From positions 1 to 64,000 of the forward strand of contig JBKEHQ010000002.1 of the NCBI GenBank assembly GCA_046710875.1: a DNA stretch of 64,000 bases, read 5' to 3'. Positions 8,864 through 17,023 of the stretch are shown here, in pieces. Within the stretch, counting starts at the first letter, position 1, and each line of letters opens with the position of its first letter. This DNA comes from MGIIb-O3 sp046710875. Its GTDB lineage: Archaea; Thermoplasmatota; Poseidoniia; Poseidoniales; Thalassarchaeaceae. Under the pieces are notes generated by a model. The model was given only the letters and a program-made list of their open reading frames with translations, ran no database searches and was not told where the DNA came from. The translations under genes were made by a program, and so were the position numbers.

Positions 8864-10420
8864 TTATGGAAAATATGATAAAATTATTGGTATAATTAGA
8901 ATAAATAGGAACAAAAAACTACTATTATTACTAATTTTGTCTGCCCACGATTCCAATTTAATCGGATGAATATTTCTTTTTAATAATAAATCCGCTTTTA
9001 CTAATACTGAATGTACGGCATCCCTTAGTATATGTCCACCATCAAATGGGACCATTGGTATTAAGTTAGCAAAACCTAACAAAAAATTTATCCATGCGAG
9101 CCAAAATAAAAATGTAAATAACATTATCATGCCATCTGTTCCGATCAAGGATGCAAGCACGCCATCTCCGGCAGAGAGCATTGCCTGCTCTCTTAAATCC
9201 ATTATTTGCCCTTCTCCTGACAATGGTACTCCCAACATTATTATTGGCATGACGGCAGTATATATCAGAGTTGGAACGATTCCGTAATCACTAATTCCAT
9301 TTATAATTGGGGAATATCTGTCAACTCCTCCGGTGCCGCTTTTTAATCCTCTGACACCTAAGAAAGAAATATTTGAATCGGGACCTATTCCTTGCGATAT
9401 TAGAAAATCTTCTGCATCATCCAAATCACATACTGGATCTTTTTCACATATTCCTATTTCCCATTCATATCTATCAATAAGCGTAATTTCAATATTTCTT
9501 TCATTTTCTTCAATATTCTCATTAAGATTTTCCGAACTCCATTGCCCAGATAATACTGTTAAAATAATCTTTTCACCGGGAGGATAATTATCCATTTCAC
9601 TACTAAATATATCATAATTAGGTACTGGTTCACCATTCATGTGAGTAATTATTTCATAAGGTAACAAACCACTCTCTGCTGCACCTGTATCGACAATTAT
9701 TTCTTCTGCATGAACTCCTGGATTTTTTGCAACAAATCCTGTTGCAGTCGAAGATAAAAGAATAATTACTAAATATGTTGCAAACAGATTTATTGATGGC
9801 CCAGCTGCAAATAATCTCATCCTATCTCTTCTAGGTGCCCTATACATTTCTTCTTGCTCAGGTTCAGCAAATGCCCCCATAGGTAATGGACCTACTAGGA
9901 GTAGGCCAAAACTCCTGATTTTCATCCCATGCGCTCTGGCTTGAATTCCATGACTGTATTCATGAATTACTATGGCTATTATTAATGCTAAAAAAGGCCA
10001 CCAGAATGGCACAAAACTCGTTACTCCAGGTATTAGTAATAAATCCTGAGGAGGTATTGGATCATTGGGTGGATTCGCAACGCTGCTTCCAAAACTTAGT
10101 ACTAACAGTAATATTACTCCAGCCATTACAAATAAGCAAACCCAAATTGATATTTCTCCATAAATTCTCCAGAATTTTCTCTTACTAGAAATTAAGTCTA
10201 ATACTTTCTGGCCCTGTTTTGTTCTCAACATAAGTATAATTCCCAAAACTCTTGTGGCATCCCATTTATCTAAAATGCCATTTTCTTCTAGGAAAATTAG
10301 GCCAAAATACCAAATAGCAATTGCTATAACAATCAAAGGTGAATTAGTAATCTGATATAAAATAAACAAGAATATCAATGGAAGCAGCAAACTATTGCCC
10401 CTCCTTTCTTGTTCTTTCAT
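8864..10420 (-). CDS. Site-2-type membrane metalloprotease (M50 family) with PDZ-like domain
   Basis: Intramembrane zinc protease. The zinc motif HEYSH is at residues 153-157 within a membrane helix, and the third ligand region NLIPMVPFDGGHI lies near the C-terminus. Between them is a PDZ-like segment (near 245-300, with GLLPYEIITHMNGEPV). At 518 residues with several additional helices it is larger than the bacterial RseP core. It ends one base after signal peptidase in tail-to-tail orientation. M50 proteases typically release membrane-tethered regulators or clear signal-peptide remnants. The tethered winged-helix protein at 33.4 kb in this window is a possible substrate by inference only. 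Confidence 0.9.
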   Translation of the reverse strand: MKEQERRGNSLLLPLIFLFILYQITNSPLIVIAIAIWYFGLIFLEENGILDKWDATRVLGIILMLRTKQGQKVLDLISSKRKFWRIYGEISIWVCLFVMAGVILLLVLSFGSSVANPPNDPIPPQDLLLIPGVTSFVPFWWPFLALIIAIVIHEYSHGIQARAHGMKIRSFGLLLVGPLPMGAFAEPEQEEMYRAPRRDRMRLFAAGPSINLFATYLVIILLSSTATGFVAKNPGVHAEEIIVDTGAAESGLLPYEIITHMNGEPVPNYDIFSSEMDNYPPGEKIILTVLSGQWSSENLNENIEENERNIEITLIDRYEWEIGICEKDPVCDLDDAEDFLISQGIGPDSNISFLGVRGLKSGTGGVDRYSPIINGISDYGIVPTLIYTAVMPIIMLGVPLSGEGQIMDLREQAMLSAGDGVLASLIGTDGMIMLFTFLFWLAWINFLLGFANLIPMVPFDGGHILRDAVHSVLVKADLLLKRNIHPIKLESWADKISNNSSFLFLFILIIPIILSYFP

Positions 10421-10502
10421 GGATATGGGTTAGTACGTACCTTCTTCAATCCGTTGCTCAATATATCACAAATGACATTAGGAATAACAATTCCGCAGGT
10501 GC

Positions 10503-10685
10503 ATGGATAAAATAATTAATAATGCCGATGAAAGGCTTAAATTATCATACAATTCATTAAAAATCAAGTCAGAAAGCGTTAAGAAAATATTATATAAAGC
10601 CCAGTTAGAAGGTGTTAAATCAAAAATTATCAATTTAGAAGAAAACTTCAGAAATATAGAGAATAATCTATCAGGATTAAATTAA
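10503..10685 (+). CDS. Short coiled-coil protein (hypothetical)
   Basis: A 60-residue frame encodes a Lys/Glu-rich, Gly-poor sequence with heptad-like spacing of Leu, Ile and Val throughout, so a single long helix or coiled coil is likely. It fills the space between the divergent M50 gene and convergent hjc, overlapping the hjc stop by 9 bases. Ribosome-binding evidence is weak: AGGTG lies only 2 bases from the ATG. A TATA-like CAATATATCA lies about 40 bases upstream. The composition resembles real coding sequence, but chance is possible. Confidence 0.45.
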   Translation: MDKIINNADERLKLSYNSLKIKSESVKKILYKAQLEGVKSKIINLEENFRNIENNLSGLN

Positions 10686-11291
10686 AGTAGGTATCTCCGG
10701 TAAAAATTCGGTTAGTGGCTTTTGAATATTTTGTAAATTATCAGATCCACAAACTAATGCAATAAATCTATTTAATGGCATTCCCTTTTCCCAACCTAGA
10801 TACGGCGTTCCATTTCTAGTTAACGGCAATGGAGGTATTTTTCTAGACACTTGTCTTAATTTACCTGTTAGTTTTACTCCATCAACTCTCATTATTCTCC
10901 AACTATCTCCACGAACTCCTTTCAATCTATATGCATATAAAGGCATTAAATTACATCTATTGCCAACCTCTTTCAAAGAATTATATTGGTTAACAGTTCT
11001 TCCTGAAAGGTATAGTTTATTTTTCTTCGAAGATTTAACTTCAATTGGAAAACACATATCCCCTCTAAGTACTAACAAATCCCCAGTCCCTTCTGAACCA
11101 CTGCCGGGAGCTCGAACAACTAAAAATGGCCTATTTATCACCTGCATCATTTGTGCTCTTTCAATTTCAGTACAGGATTTTATGATTGCCCTAACTCCTT
11201 TGAGCTCTCCAGCTAAAACACATCTCAACTCTCTCTCGTAGTTTACTCCCACGGATGAAGCGCATTGTGAGGGTACTTCACTACATCGCAT
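10677..11291 (-). CDS. hjc: Holliday junction resolvase (Hjc family)
   Basis: Structure-specific endonuclease that resolves four-way DNA junctions late in recombination. The nuclease core is visible: GVNYEREL with Glu19, GTGDLLVL with Asp71, and PIEVKSSKKNKLYL with Glu84 and Lys86, the E...D...ExK set of the archaeal resolvase/PD-(D/E)xK fold. RAPGSGSEGTG matches the usual V-x-GSG loop. At 204 residues it is longer than typical Hjc (about 120-140) and carries about 60 extra C-terminal residues (NGTPYLGWEKG onward) of unknown role. It is divergent from the RNase H-like gene at 11400. Family call is solid; in vivo role is from family knowledge. Confidence 0.85.
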   Translation of the reverse strand: MRCSEVPSQCASSVGVNYERELRCVLAGELKGVRAIIKSCTEIERAQMMQVINRPFLVVRAPGSGSEGTGDLLVLRGDMCFPIEVKSSKKNKLYLSGRTVNQYNSLKEVGNRCNLMPLYAYRLKGVRGDSWRIMRVDGVKLTGKLRQVSRKIPPLPLTRNGTPYLGWEKGMPLNRFIALVCGSDNLQNIQKPLTEFLPEIPTLI

Positions 11292-11399
11292 AAAAATAAT
11301 ACCTAATCTACTTTTTTAAAAGGTATTGAGATAGTCATATATTGGATTTTTTATAATTTTATAGTTTAAATTAATACACTGCCATGATAGTTGATTAAT

Positions 11400-12149
11400 A
11401 TGGAGTTGGCCGTTATACGCACTGAAGATTTTCAACTTGCATACAGATTAATCAAAAAATTACGAAGTTTAGAAGTATCTCATATACAATTAGAAATAAA
11501 TCAAATAATTCCAATAGGTACTCTCCTGTGGTTCGGTACCCTCGAAGAGGTTAGCACGTCTAAAGATCTTAATGGCATAGCATGCAACATCAATAATATT
11601 GATTACGTAGTTAACAAAACTCTGAATAAAATATTGGCAGGGCCGAATGTCAAAACACTGACCTTTGGCGTTGATTCAGGCCCTAGGCCAGGCTTAGCTT
11701 GGTTTACTGATGATAGATTAATTGGCTCGAAACAACTCGAATTGGTGGATGAAGTAATAGATGAAATAATAAATATTGTAAATCAAATATCTCCAGAATT
11801 TCCCGATAAGACGTTAATAAAAATTGGAAATGGGCATAGGACAATTTCTAATAGGATCGTAAATGTTTGCCTAAATAATGATTTTCAAGTCCAATTAATA
11901 GATGAAAAACACACATCTTTGGGTTCACGACATGATCATGTTACCTCCGCTAAGAGTATAGGACTAAAACATGGAATTCCTATATGTGATAAATTAGAAA
12001 TAGCCCCAACTAGGGGAGAAGTCAGGGAAATACAAAGAATAAGTAGACTCGTAAGTGAAGGTAAAGCAACTATCCCTTCAAACTTAGCCATCTCAGTTGC
12101 AATAGGTAACTTATCACTAATTGAAGCTGTTAAATTACATTCTAAGTAA
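11400..12149 (+). CDS. Predicted RNase H-fold (RuvC/YqgF-like) nuclease
   Basis: Not a family I can name. The layout fits the RNase H-like fold of RuvC and YqgF. A first strand TFGVDSGPRPG carries an Asp at about residue 92. A strand TLIKIGNGHR follows, then QLIDEKHTS, which resembles the YqgF DER-T-T motif and supplies a Glu near 169, and a C-terminal helix RHDHVTSAKSIG with an acidic residue near 179. The spacing fits D-E-D catalysis but is inferred by eye. About 90 N-terminal residues of unclear fold precede it. I choose the ATG at 11400 rather than an upstream TTG; a TATA-like TTTTTTATAATTTTATAG lies about 40 bases before. Its position opposite hjc suggests a DNA-recombination role. Confidence 0.6.
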   Translation: MELAVIRTEDFQLAYRLIKKLRSLEVSHIQLEINQIIPIGTLLWFGTLEEVSTSKDLNGIACNINNIDYVVNKTLNKILAGPNVKTLTFGVDSGPRPGLAWFTDDRLIGSKQLELVDEVIDEIINIVNQISPEFPDKTLIKIGNGHRTISNRIVNVCLNNDFQVQLIDEKHTSLGSRHDHVTSAKSIGLKHGIPICDKLEIAPTRGEVREIQRISRLVSEGKATIPSNLAISVAIGNLSLIEAVKLHSK

Positions 12150-12150
12150 T

Positions 12151-12792
12151 TTACTCAAATTTGCCCTTTCTAAAATCTCTAGTTCTTTCTATTCCTGGCA
12201 TCTGATCTTCACCTTCTCTGTAAATTGTTTTCATATTATTGAGAAAATTATCTTCATGAGTAACTATCAAAACCATTCTAACGCCAGGATCTTCTTCGGC
12301 GTCCATCCACTTTAGTATTATTTCCATAGTCTTTCTTGCACCTTCTCTATGTGGATATGCAAAGACATCCATTCCCAGAGGGGGCAAAACTAATGTTTCC
12401 CTTGGTTCCAATTTCGATACTTCTTCAAATAAAGCCTCATAAGAATTTTTTAGTAATTCTCTTCTAAAATTATCCTGTGTTGGCCTCCTGCAATCGGGCC
12501 CGACAACATGAACTAAATTCTCAGCTGGTAAATTGAACCCAGGTGATGAAACTGCTTCTCCAACTCCACAGGGTTGCAGATTTTCTTTTCTTCTCTCCTT
12601 GGCTATATTTGTACAGAATTCCCTTAACTCAGGTCCTGCCGCCAATTGCATCCTTTCATCTAATCCTTCTCTACCTGCGAGCCTATTATTAGCCGGGATG
12701 ACCATAACGTCACCTTTTATGGTCGTGATATTGCCAAATACTACTCTTACTTGACCATGTTTACATTCTCTGACTATAACAACTTCCGCCAT
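12151..12792 (-). CDS. Macrodomain protein (probable ADP-ribose-binding or hydrolysing)
   Basis: Macro-fold protein. The N-terminal VFGNITTIKGDVMVIPANNRLAGR shows the strand-helix-strand with the IPANN ligand-binding loop. GVGEAVSSPGFNLP follows, then the HVVGP strand, and VLPPLGMDVFAYPHREGA forms the phosphate-binding loop (classically GIFGYP). Those features bind ADP-ribose in characterised members, several of which remove ADP-ribose or its phosphate. Length is 213 residues with a C-terminal Arg/Lys-rich tail. It is convergent with the RNase H-like gene (1-base gap) and divergent from the RAM-domain gene. Enzymatic activity cannot be told from the sequence. Confidence 0.85.
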   Translation of the reverse strand: MAEVVIVRECKHGQVRVVFGNITTIKGDVMVIPANNRLAGREGLDERMQLAAGPELREFCTNIAKERRKENLQPCGVGEAVSSPGFNLPAENLVHVVGPDCRRPTQDNFRRELLKNSYEALFEEVSKLEPRETLVLPPLGMDVFAYPHREGARKTMEIILKWMDAEEDPGVRMVLIVTHEDNFLNNMKTIYREGEDQMPGIERTRDFRKGKFE

Positions 12793-12802
12793 ATTTCATC
12801 GA

Positions 12803-12881
12803 GAAGAGGTCATCGGATATCTACTCATCGCATATAATGAACTCATCATTAAGCGAAGACTTGATGCGCTTTTACCTCTTC
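12803..12881. promoter_or_regulatory. Inverted repeat in the macrodomain / RAM-protein divergent promoter
   Basis: GAAGAGGT at 12803-12810 is perfectly inverted as ACCTCTTC at 12874-12881. Between them lie two copies of ACTCATC (12823 and 12841) and a TATA-like CATATAATG at 12831. These could be an operator for the adjacent Lrp-type RAM protein, but an 8-base dyad can occur by chance. Confidence 0.3.
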
Positions 12882-12890
12882 GAGTGAGAT

Positions 12891-13124
12891 ATGTCGTCCA
12901 GTTACGTTCTAATTAATGTTGAACCAGGCTCAGAATCAATTGTCTTTGAAAAATTATCAAAACTAGATTTTATTTCAGATATAAATCATCTTTTTGGTGA
13001 TTATGATATAATCGTAAAGATAGAAGCCGAAGGGATTGGAATTATCGCCGGCTTAGTCGTATCCTCAATTCGTCCAATTGATGGAATATTTAATACTAAA
13101 ACTTTAGCATGTGCAGAATTTTAA
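12891..13124 (+). CDS. Stand-alone Lrp/AsnC RAM (ligand-binding) domain protein
   Basis: A 77-residue alpha/beta protein matching the C-terminal effector-binding RAM domain of Lrp/AsnC regulators: a first strand YVLINVEPGSE, then an LFGDYDIIVKIEAEG segment typical of the dimer interface, and a closing strand with TLACAEF. No winged-helix DNA-binding domain is present, so it cannot bind DNA as full Lrp proteins do. Solo RAM proteins exist in archaea and may modulate full-length partners by mixed oligomers or act as amino-acid-binding proteins. The start is an ATG with GTGAG close before it. It precedes mc1 by about 100 bases. Confidence 0.82.
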   Translation: MSSSYVLINVEPGSESIVFEKLSKLDFISDINHLFGDYDIIVKIEAEGIGIIAGLVVSSIRPIDGIFNTKTLACAEF

Positions 13125-13199
13125 AAATTTTTATGATTCATTTACTCACAATAGGGGCACAGTGCGCCGTTTATCTGCCCAAAAGTTAATTATCTACTA

Positions 13200-13217
13200 C
13201 CAAATCGAGAGATTTGG
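13200..13217 (+). promoter_or_regulatory. GNRA-capped hairpin over the mc1 ribosome-binding site
   Basis: CCAAATC (13200-13206), loop GAGA, GATTTGG (13211-13217): a perfect 7-base-pair stem closed by a GNRA-type tetraloop. The 3' arm supplies the first bases of the Shine-Dalgarno GGAGA (13216-13220), 7 bases before the mc1 ATG at 13228. Folding of the mRNA leader would partly hide the site. Autoregulation or a temperature-sensitive leader is inference. Confidence 0.5.
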
Positions 13218-13227
13218 AGATACAATA

Positions 13228-13491
13228 ATGATTGAAAAGAAATATTTTGTTTTAATGAAAGATGGAAATGATACTACTCAAGTTTTCCATAGTAAACAAC
13301 CTAGGGGTGCAGCATTGAAAGCAGCCTCAAGAGGGGAGACCGAAATAAGTCTCAGAGAGAGAGGTACTAACCGTGTGCATGTGTTCACAGGTGAGAAAAA
13401 AATGGTTGCAAAACCAGCAAGTGCACCTGATTGGTTACCTGATAAAATTAATAAAGCAAATGTTAAGAAAGTCCGAATTGATAGGATTTAA
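13228..13491 (+). CDS. Chromosomal protein MC1 (archaeal chromatin protein)
   Basis: Small monomeric DNA-bending chromatin protein. The 87-residue product matches MC1 along its whole length: KKYFVLMKDGNDTTQVFHSK, then QPRGAALKAASRG, then LRERGTNRVHVF, then PDWLPDKINKANVKKVRID. The QPR-AALKAA-RG and RERGT--VHVF signatures and the basic C-terminus are diagnostic. It is slightly shorter than the methanogen protein in the mid loop. I start at ATG 13228; the longer open frame from 13111 adds sequence with no MC1 similarity and overlaps the preceding gene. A hairpin over the ribosome-binding site is listed separately. Architectural proteins are usually abundant, so the leader may control dosage. 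Confidence 0.93.
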   Translation: MIEKKYFVLMKDGNDTTQVFHSKQPRGAALKAASRGETEISLRERGTNRVHVFTGEKKMVAKPASAPDWLPDKINKANVKKVRIDRI

Positions 13492-13494
13492 TTT

Positions 13495-14259
13495 TTATTT
13501 TCTTATTCCTAATTTTTTAGCTAAAATGGCTATTGGATCGTAATATTCTGTCACTACTCTTTCTTTTAATGGTATGATGGCATTATCGGTGATATTTATT
13601 CCTGCAGGGCATACATCTGTACAACATCTAGTAATATTGCAATAACCTATTCCAAAATCTTCTTTTATTTCCGGAATTCTATTTTCAGTATCTAATGGAT
13701 GCATCTCCAATCCCGCCAATCGAACAAAAAATCTTGGGCCTGCAAATTCATCAAACTTTTCATGCTCTCTCAATACATGGCATGTATTTACACACAACAT
13801 ACATTCGATACAAGATCTAAATTCTTGAATCCTATCCGCTTCCCTCTGATTAAAATTCCAATCTAATTCTTCTGGGCCATTTATTGGAACCATTTTTTTA
13901 TTCATTTCATATGCCCATGATGTATCTGTCACTAGGTCTCTTGTTAGGGGGAATGCTTGCATTGGTTTTACTAAAATAGGTGCTCCTTCTTCAGTTTCTT
14001 CTAATATATCTTCCATTCTGGTCATACACATAAGACGGGGCTTGCCATTTACTTCGGCAGAACAGGAACCACATTTACCTGCTTTACAGTTCCATCTACA
14101 AGCTAAATCTGGAGCATGTTCGGCTTGTATTCTATGTATCACGTCTAATACTACCATGCCATCATCCATTGGTACAGTATAATCTACCATTTCACCAATG
14201 ATATCGCCATTATTATCGGGCTCCCCGCGAAAAATCTTGAAAGTAATATCTTCAGCCAA
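13495..14259 (-). CDS. sdhB: Succinate dehydrogenase / fumarate reductase iron-sulfur subunit
   Basis: Electron-transfer subunit of complex II. An N-terminal plant-type ferredoxin domain carries C-x4-C-x2-C...C ligands (CRWNCKAGKCGSC and LMC, about residues 50-80). A C-terminal ferredoxin-like domain carries CIECMLCVNTCH and CNITRCCTDVCP. The middle cluster is CxxCxxCxxxC, so a [4Fe-4S] is expected. The sequence after it (HVLREHE) differs from the SCPSYWW quinone segment of mitochondrial SdhB, and an extra Cys sits in the third motif. It lies 2 bases after sdhA on the same strand, completing an sdhC-A-B order. Direction of reaction cannot be fixed, but the aerobic context favours succinate oxidation. 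Confidence 0.93.
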   Translation of the reverse strand: MAEDITFKIFRGEPDNNGDIIGEMVDYTVPMDDGMVVLDVIHRIQAEHAPDLACRWNCKAGKCGSCSAEVNGKPRLMCMTRMEDILEETEEGAPILVKPMQAFPLTRDLVTDTSWAYEMNKKMVPINGPEELDWNFNQREADRIQEFRSCIECMLCVNTCHVLREHEKFDEFAGPRFFVRLAGLEMHPLDTENRIPEIKEDFGIGYCNITRCCTDVCPAGINITDNAIIPLKERVVTEYYDPIAILAKKLGIRK

Positions 14260-14261
14260 AA

Positions 14262-16088
14262 TTATTCCTCCTCATGAAAATCATCCGCATCTAATAATTT
14301 TTTCAAGTCTTCATCCATTGGGGGGTACCTACGATGCTCAATAGCCATAACATCTTTTTGGGTAATTACACTGTTTATTTTCCCCCAATATTTGTAATCT
14401 GGAACTGGAAAATCTTCTCTGGTGTGCCCGCCTCGAGATTCTTCCCTATGGAGGGCAGCCAATGTACACATTCTACTAACATCTATCATTGCATCAATTT
14501 CCAAAGATTGATGCCATCCAGGATTATATATTCTACTACTTCCGGATGTAGTATTTCCTCCACGAATTTCTAATTCATTCAGATCTAGTAAAGCTTCTTT
14601 GAGCAAACTTTCCGTACGTATTATTCCCACTTTATTCTGCATCATTTCTCTTAAATCTTCAACAACTTTTGCAGGGTTTTCTCCACTTTCTCTCTTAAGG
14701 GGGGCCAAAGTATCTTCAATCGCCTTTTCAATTTCAGATGCTTCAATAATAGAAAAATATTCTATTTCTTTGGCTCTTTTTGCAGCATAACTTCCAGCTA
14801 TTTTTCCAAAAACAATCAAGTCAGATAATGAATTTCCTCCTAATCTATTAGCACCATGTAGCCCTGTAGCGGCTTCTCCTGCTGCATACATTCTAGGGAC
14901 CGTAGTTTCCTGAGTTTCAGGATCAACTCTTATGCCTCCCATTACATAATGAGCGGTCGGACCAACTTCCATTTTTTCAGTTGTTATGTCTACTGCAGCC
15001 AATTCTTTGAACTGATGATACATTCCGGGTAATTTCTTCTTAACTTCTTCAGGATCTCTCCAAGATATATCTAGGTATGCACCACCGTGTTCACTCGATC
15101 TTCCAGCATCCCTCTCAGCATTTATGGCCTTAGCAACAACATCCCTCGTTAGTAATTCAGGGGGCCTTCTTACTGTTGCCAATTTTCCACTAACTATTTC
15201 GGAAACCCATTCCAAAGCTTCCTCTTCGGTATCTGCAAATTCATCTTTATACATTTCAGGGACATATTCAAACATAAATCTATCACCTTCAGAATTAGTT
15301 AACATGCCTCCTTCACCACGAACACCTTCTGTAACCAAGATGCCCTTGACTGATGGTGGCCAAATCATGCCTGTTGGGTGAAATTGAATAAACTCCATAT
15401 CCCCCATCTCAGCACCTGCCCAGTATGCTAGGGCATAGCCTTCTCCGGTGTATTCCCAAGATCCAGAACAAACTTCCCAACATCTTGTTGCGCCTCCAGT
15501 TGCCATGACAATTGTCTTAGCCTTGAAAACGTGTAAGGTACCATCATTTCTATTATATGCAAAGCAACCAGATACTTTACCATCCGTCTTGAAGATTTTG
15601 CGAACGGTAAATTCCATGAATACATCCATTCCCATGTGCACGCCCTTCTCTTGCAATGTCCGTATAAGTTCCAATCCAGTTGCATCTCCGATATGGGCTA
15701 GCCGCGGGTAAGTATGGCCTCCAAAATTTCTTTGATTTGTAAGTCCTTTTTCAGTTCTATCAAAAACGGCACCCCATGTTTCTAATTCTCTAATTCTATC
15801 AGGTGCCTGTTGAGCATGTATTTTTGCCATCCTCCAGTCATTGAGGTATTTGCCACCTTTCATTGTATCTCTAAAGTGAATTTTCCAATTATCTCTTGGA
15901 TCCTTATTTCCTAATGCAGCAGCAGCTCCTCCTTCAGCCATCACAGTATGGGCCTTACCAAGCATCGATTTGCAAATCATAGCAACACTTACTCCAGTCT
16001 TACTGGCCTCAATGGCTGCCCTAAGTCCAGCCCCTCCAGCGCCTATTATCACAACATCGTGTTCGTGAATTATATATTTTTCATCCAT
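14262..16088 (-). CDS. sdhA: Succinate dehydrogenase / fumarate reductase flavoprotein subunit
   Basis: FAD-containing catalytic subunit of complex II, oxidising succinate on the cytoplasmic face. The dinucleotide-binding VVIIGAGGAGLRAA motif lies near residues 11-24 and is followed by MLGKAHTVMAEGG. An RNFGGHTYPR segment aligns with the region holding the FAD-linking His. QFHPTGMIWPP and LVTEGVRGEGGML form the active site, and LHGANRLGGNSLSDLIVFG is the C-terminal FAD-contacting motif. At 608 residues it has the expected length. It sits 9 bases after sdhC and 2 before sdhB in one operon. Confidence 0.95.
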   Translation of the reverse strand: MDEKYIIHEHDVVIIGAGGAGLRAAIEASKTGVSVAMICKSMLGKAHTVMAEGGAAAALGNKDPRDNWKIHFRDTMKGGKYLNDWRMAKIHAQQAPDRIRELETWGAVFDRTEKGLTNQRNFGGHTYPRLAHIGDATGLELIRTLQEKGVHMGMDVFMEFTVRKIFKTDGKVSGCFAYNRNDGTLHVFKAKTIVMATGGATRCWEVCSGSWEYTGEGYALAYWAGAEMGDMEFIQFHPTGMIWPPSVKGILVTEGVRGEGGMLTNSEGDRFMFEYVPEMYKDEFADTEEEALEWVSEIVSGKLATVRRPPELLTRDVVAKAINAERDAGRSSEHGGAYLDISWRDPEEVKKKLPGMYHQFKELAAVDITTEKMEVGPTAHYVMGGIRVDPETQETTVPRMYAAGEAATGLHGANRLGGNSLSDLIVFGKIAGSYAAKRAKEIEYFSIIEASEIEKAIEDTLAPLKRESGENPAKVVEDLREMMQNKVGIIRTESLLKEALLDLNELEIRGGNTTSGSSRIYNPGWHQSLEIDAMIDVSRMCTLAALHREESRGGHTREDFPVPDYKYWGKINSVITQKDVMAIEHRRYPPMDEDLKKLLDADDFHEEE

Positions 16089-16097
16089 TGAAATACC

Positions 16098-16898
16098 TCA
16101 GATAATTATGATGTAAGGGTCGTGAATAATTCCTTCAGCAACCGCCCAAACAAACAAGTCTCCGATGAACACCATCCCTAAACTGGTCCAAAACCAAAAA
16201 GAATGATCAACATTTATATTGCTAATTTTAATATATATTCCGCCCATAATGCCGGAAATACCGCCCCGCCATTGATTCATACTTCCTCCAAATAAATGTC
16301 TAAATGCATGACATGAACCAACATACATCAATAATAAAATTGATTCTACGGCAAGAACCACCGTTCCAATTGATATCCCAAATCCTTCTTTTTCAGTACC
16401 ATTAAAAAAATGCATGGTTTGATATACGTCAAAAATTTTCATTGATAATATTATTATTGCTAGATATAACATATACCTATGTATGTTGTTTAATATAAAT
16501 AATCCAGTTTCACCCTTGTATCCAATGCGATAGTTTATTTCTGGCTTAGAAACTACACATGCAGTTGGATTTTGAAAGAATACTCTATGATATACTCTGC
16601 GCATGTAATAACAAGTGCCTCTAAATCCGAAAGGTATCCATAAAATCAATAATGCAGAATTCATCCAATTAGGAGTTTTCAAGTCAAATAAATGAATAAC
16701 ATCTGGAGAAAAGATTGGAGATGTGACTCTATGGTTGTCATATTGAATTGCTCCATCCCATAATGTTACACGGAATGTAGTATATACAAGAGTTAGAGTA
16801 AGTGCAAAAGCCATCCAAAAAGGTTCGGTCCACCATTTATCTACCCGATCTGTAATTCCAAATCCTCTTTTTATTGGAAGTTTTAATGAATTTGACAT
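16098..16898 (-). CDS. sdhC: Succinate dehydrogenase membrane anchor (cytochrome b-type) subunit
   Basis: Membrane subunit that anchors complex II and passes electrons to quinone. The single 266-residue protein has five predicted helices (about 29-50, 78-100, 137-158, 176-200 and 236-260), so it resembles the fused five-helix anchors of certain bacterial and archaeal enzymes rather than separate SdhC and SdhD. Several His residues in or beside helices (HRYMLYL near 143, SCHAFRHLFGG near 200) are candidate heme ligands. The assignment rests mainly on its position at the head of the sdh operon, 9 bases before sdhA, plus topology. Confidence 0.8.
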   Translation of the reverse strand: MSNSLKLPIKRGFGITDRVDKWWTEPFWMAFALTLTLVYTTFRVTLWDGAIQYDNHRVTSPIFSPDVIHLFDLKTPNWMNSALLILWIPFGFRGTCYYMRRVYHRVFFQNPTACVVSKPEINYRIGYKGETGLFILNNIHRYMLYLAIIILSMKIFDVYQTMHFFNGTEKEGFGISIGTVVLAVESILLLMYVGSCHAFRHLFGGSMNQWRGGISGIMGGIYIKISNINVDHSFWFWTSLGMVFIGDLFVWAVAEGIIHDPYIIII

Positions 16899-16990
16899 CC
16901 TAAATTCTCCCCAATAGTCTTCCCCAAATGCAGGTAGGAAATAAGTGATTGCTTTTCTCCATTAGGTAAATTTAGATGTTTTATTAAATA

Positions 16991-17000
16991 TTTTTATAAG
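16991..17000 (+). promoter_or_regulatory. TATA-like box for a leaderless 36-residue zinc-ribbon gene
   Basis: TTTTTATAAG is centred about 28 bases before the ATG at 17024, the spacing expected if transcription starts at or next to the start codon. No Shine-Dalgarno is present between them. Confidence 0.5.
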
Positions 17001-17023
17001 CATCTCCTCAATATAAAATATCA

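Noticed and set aside
12121..12315. A small plus-strand frame over the macrodomain C-terminus
   Set aside because: Antisense to a well-supported gene and has no start signal.
13111..13227. N-terminal extension of MC1
   Set aside because: MC1 similarity begins exactly at ATG 13228, which has a Shine-Dalgarno; the extension overlaps the RAM gene.
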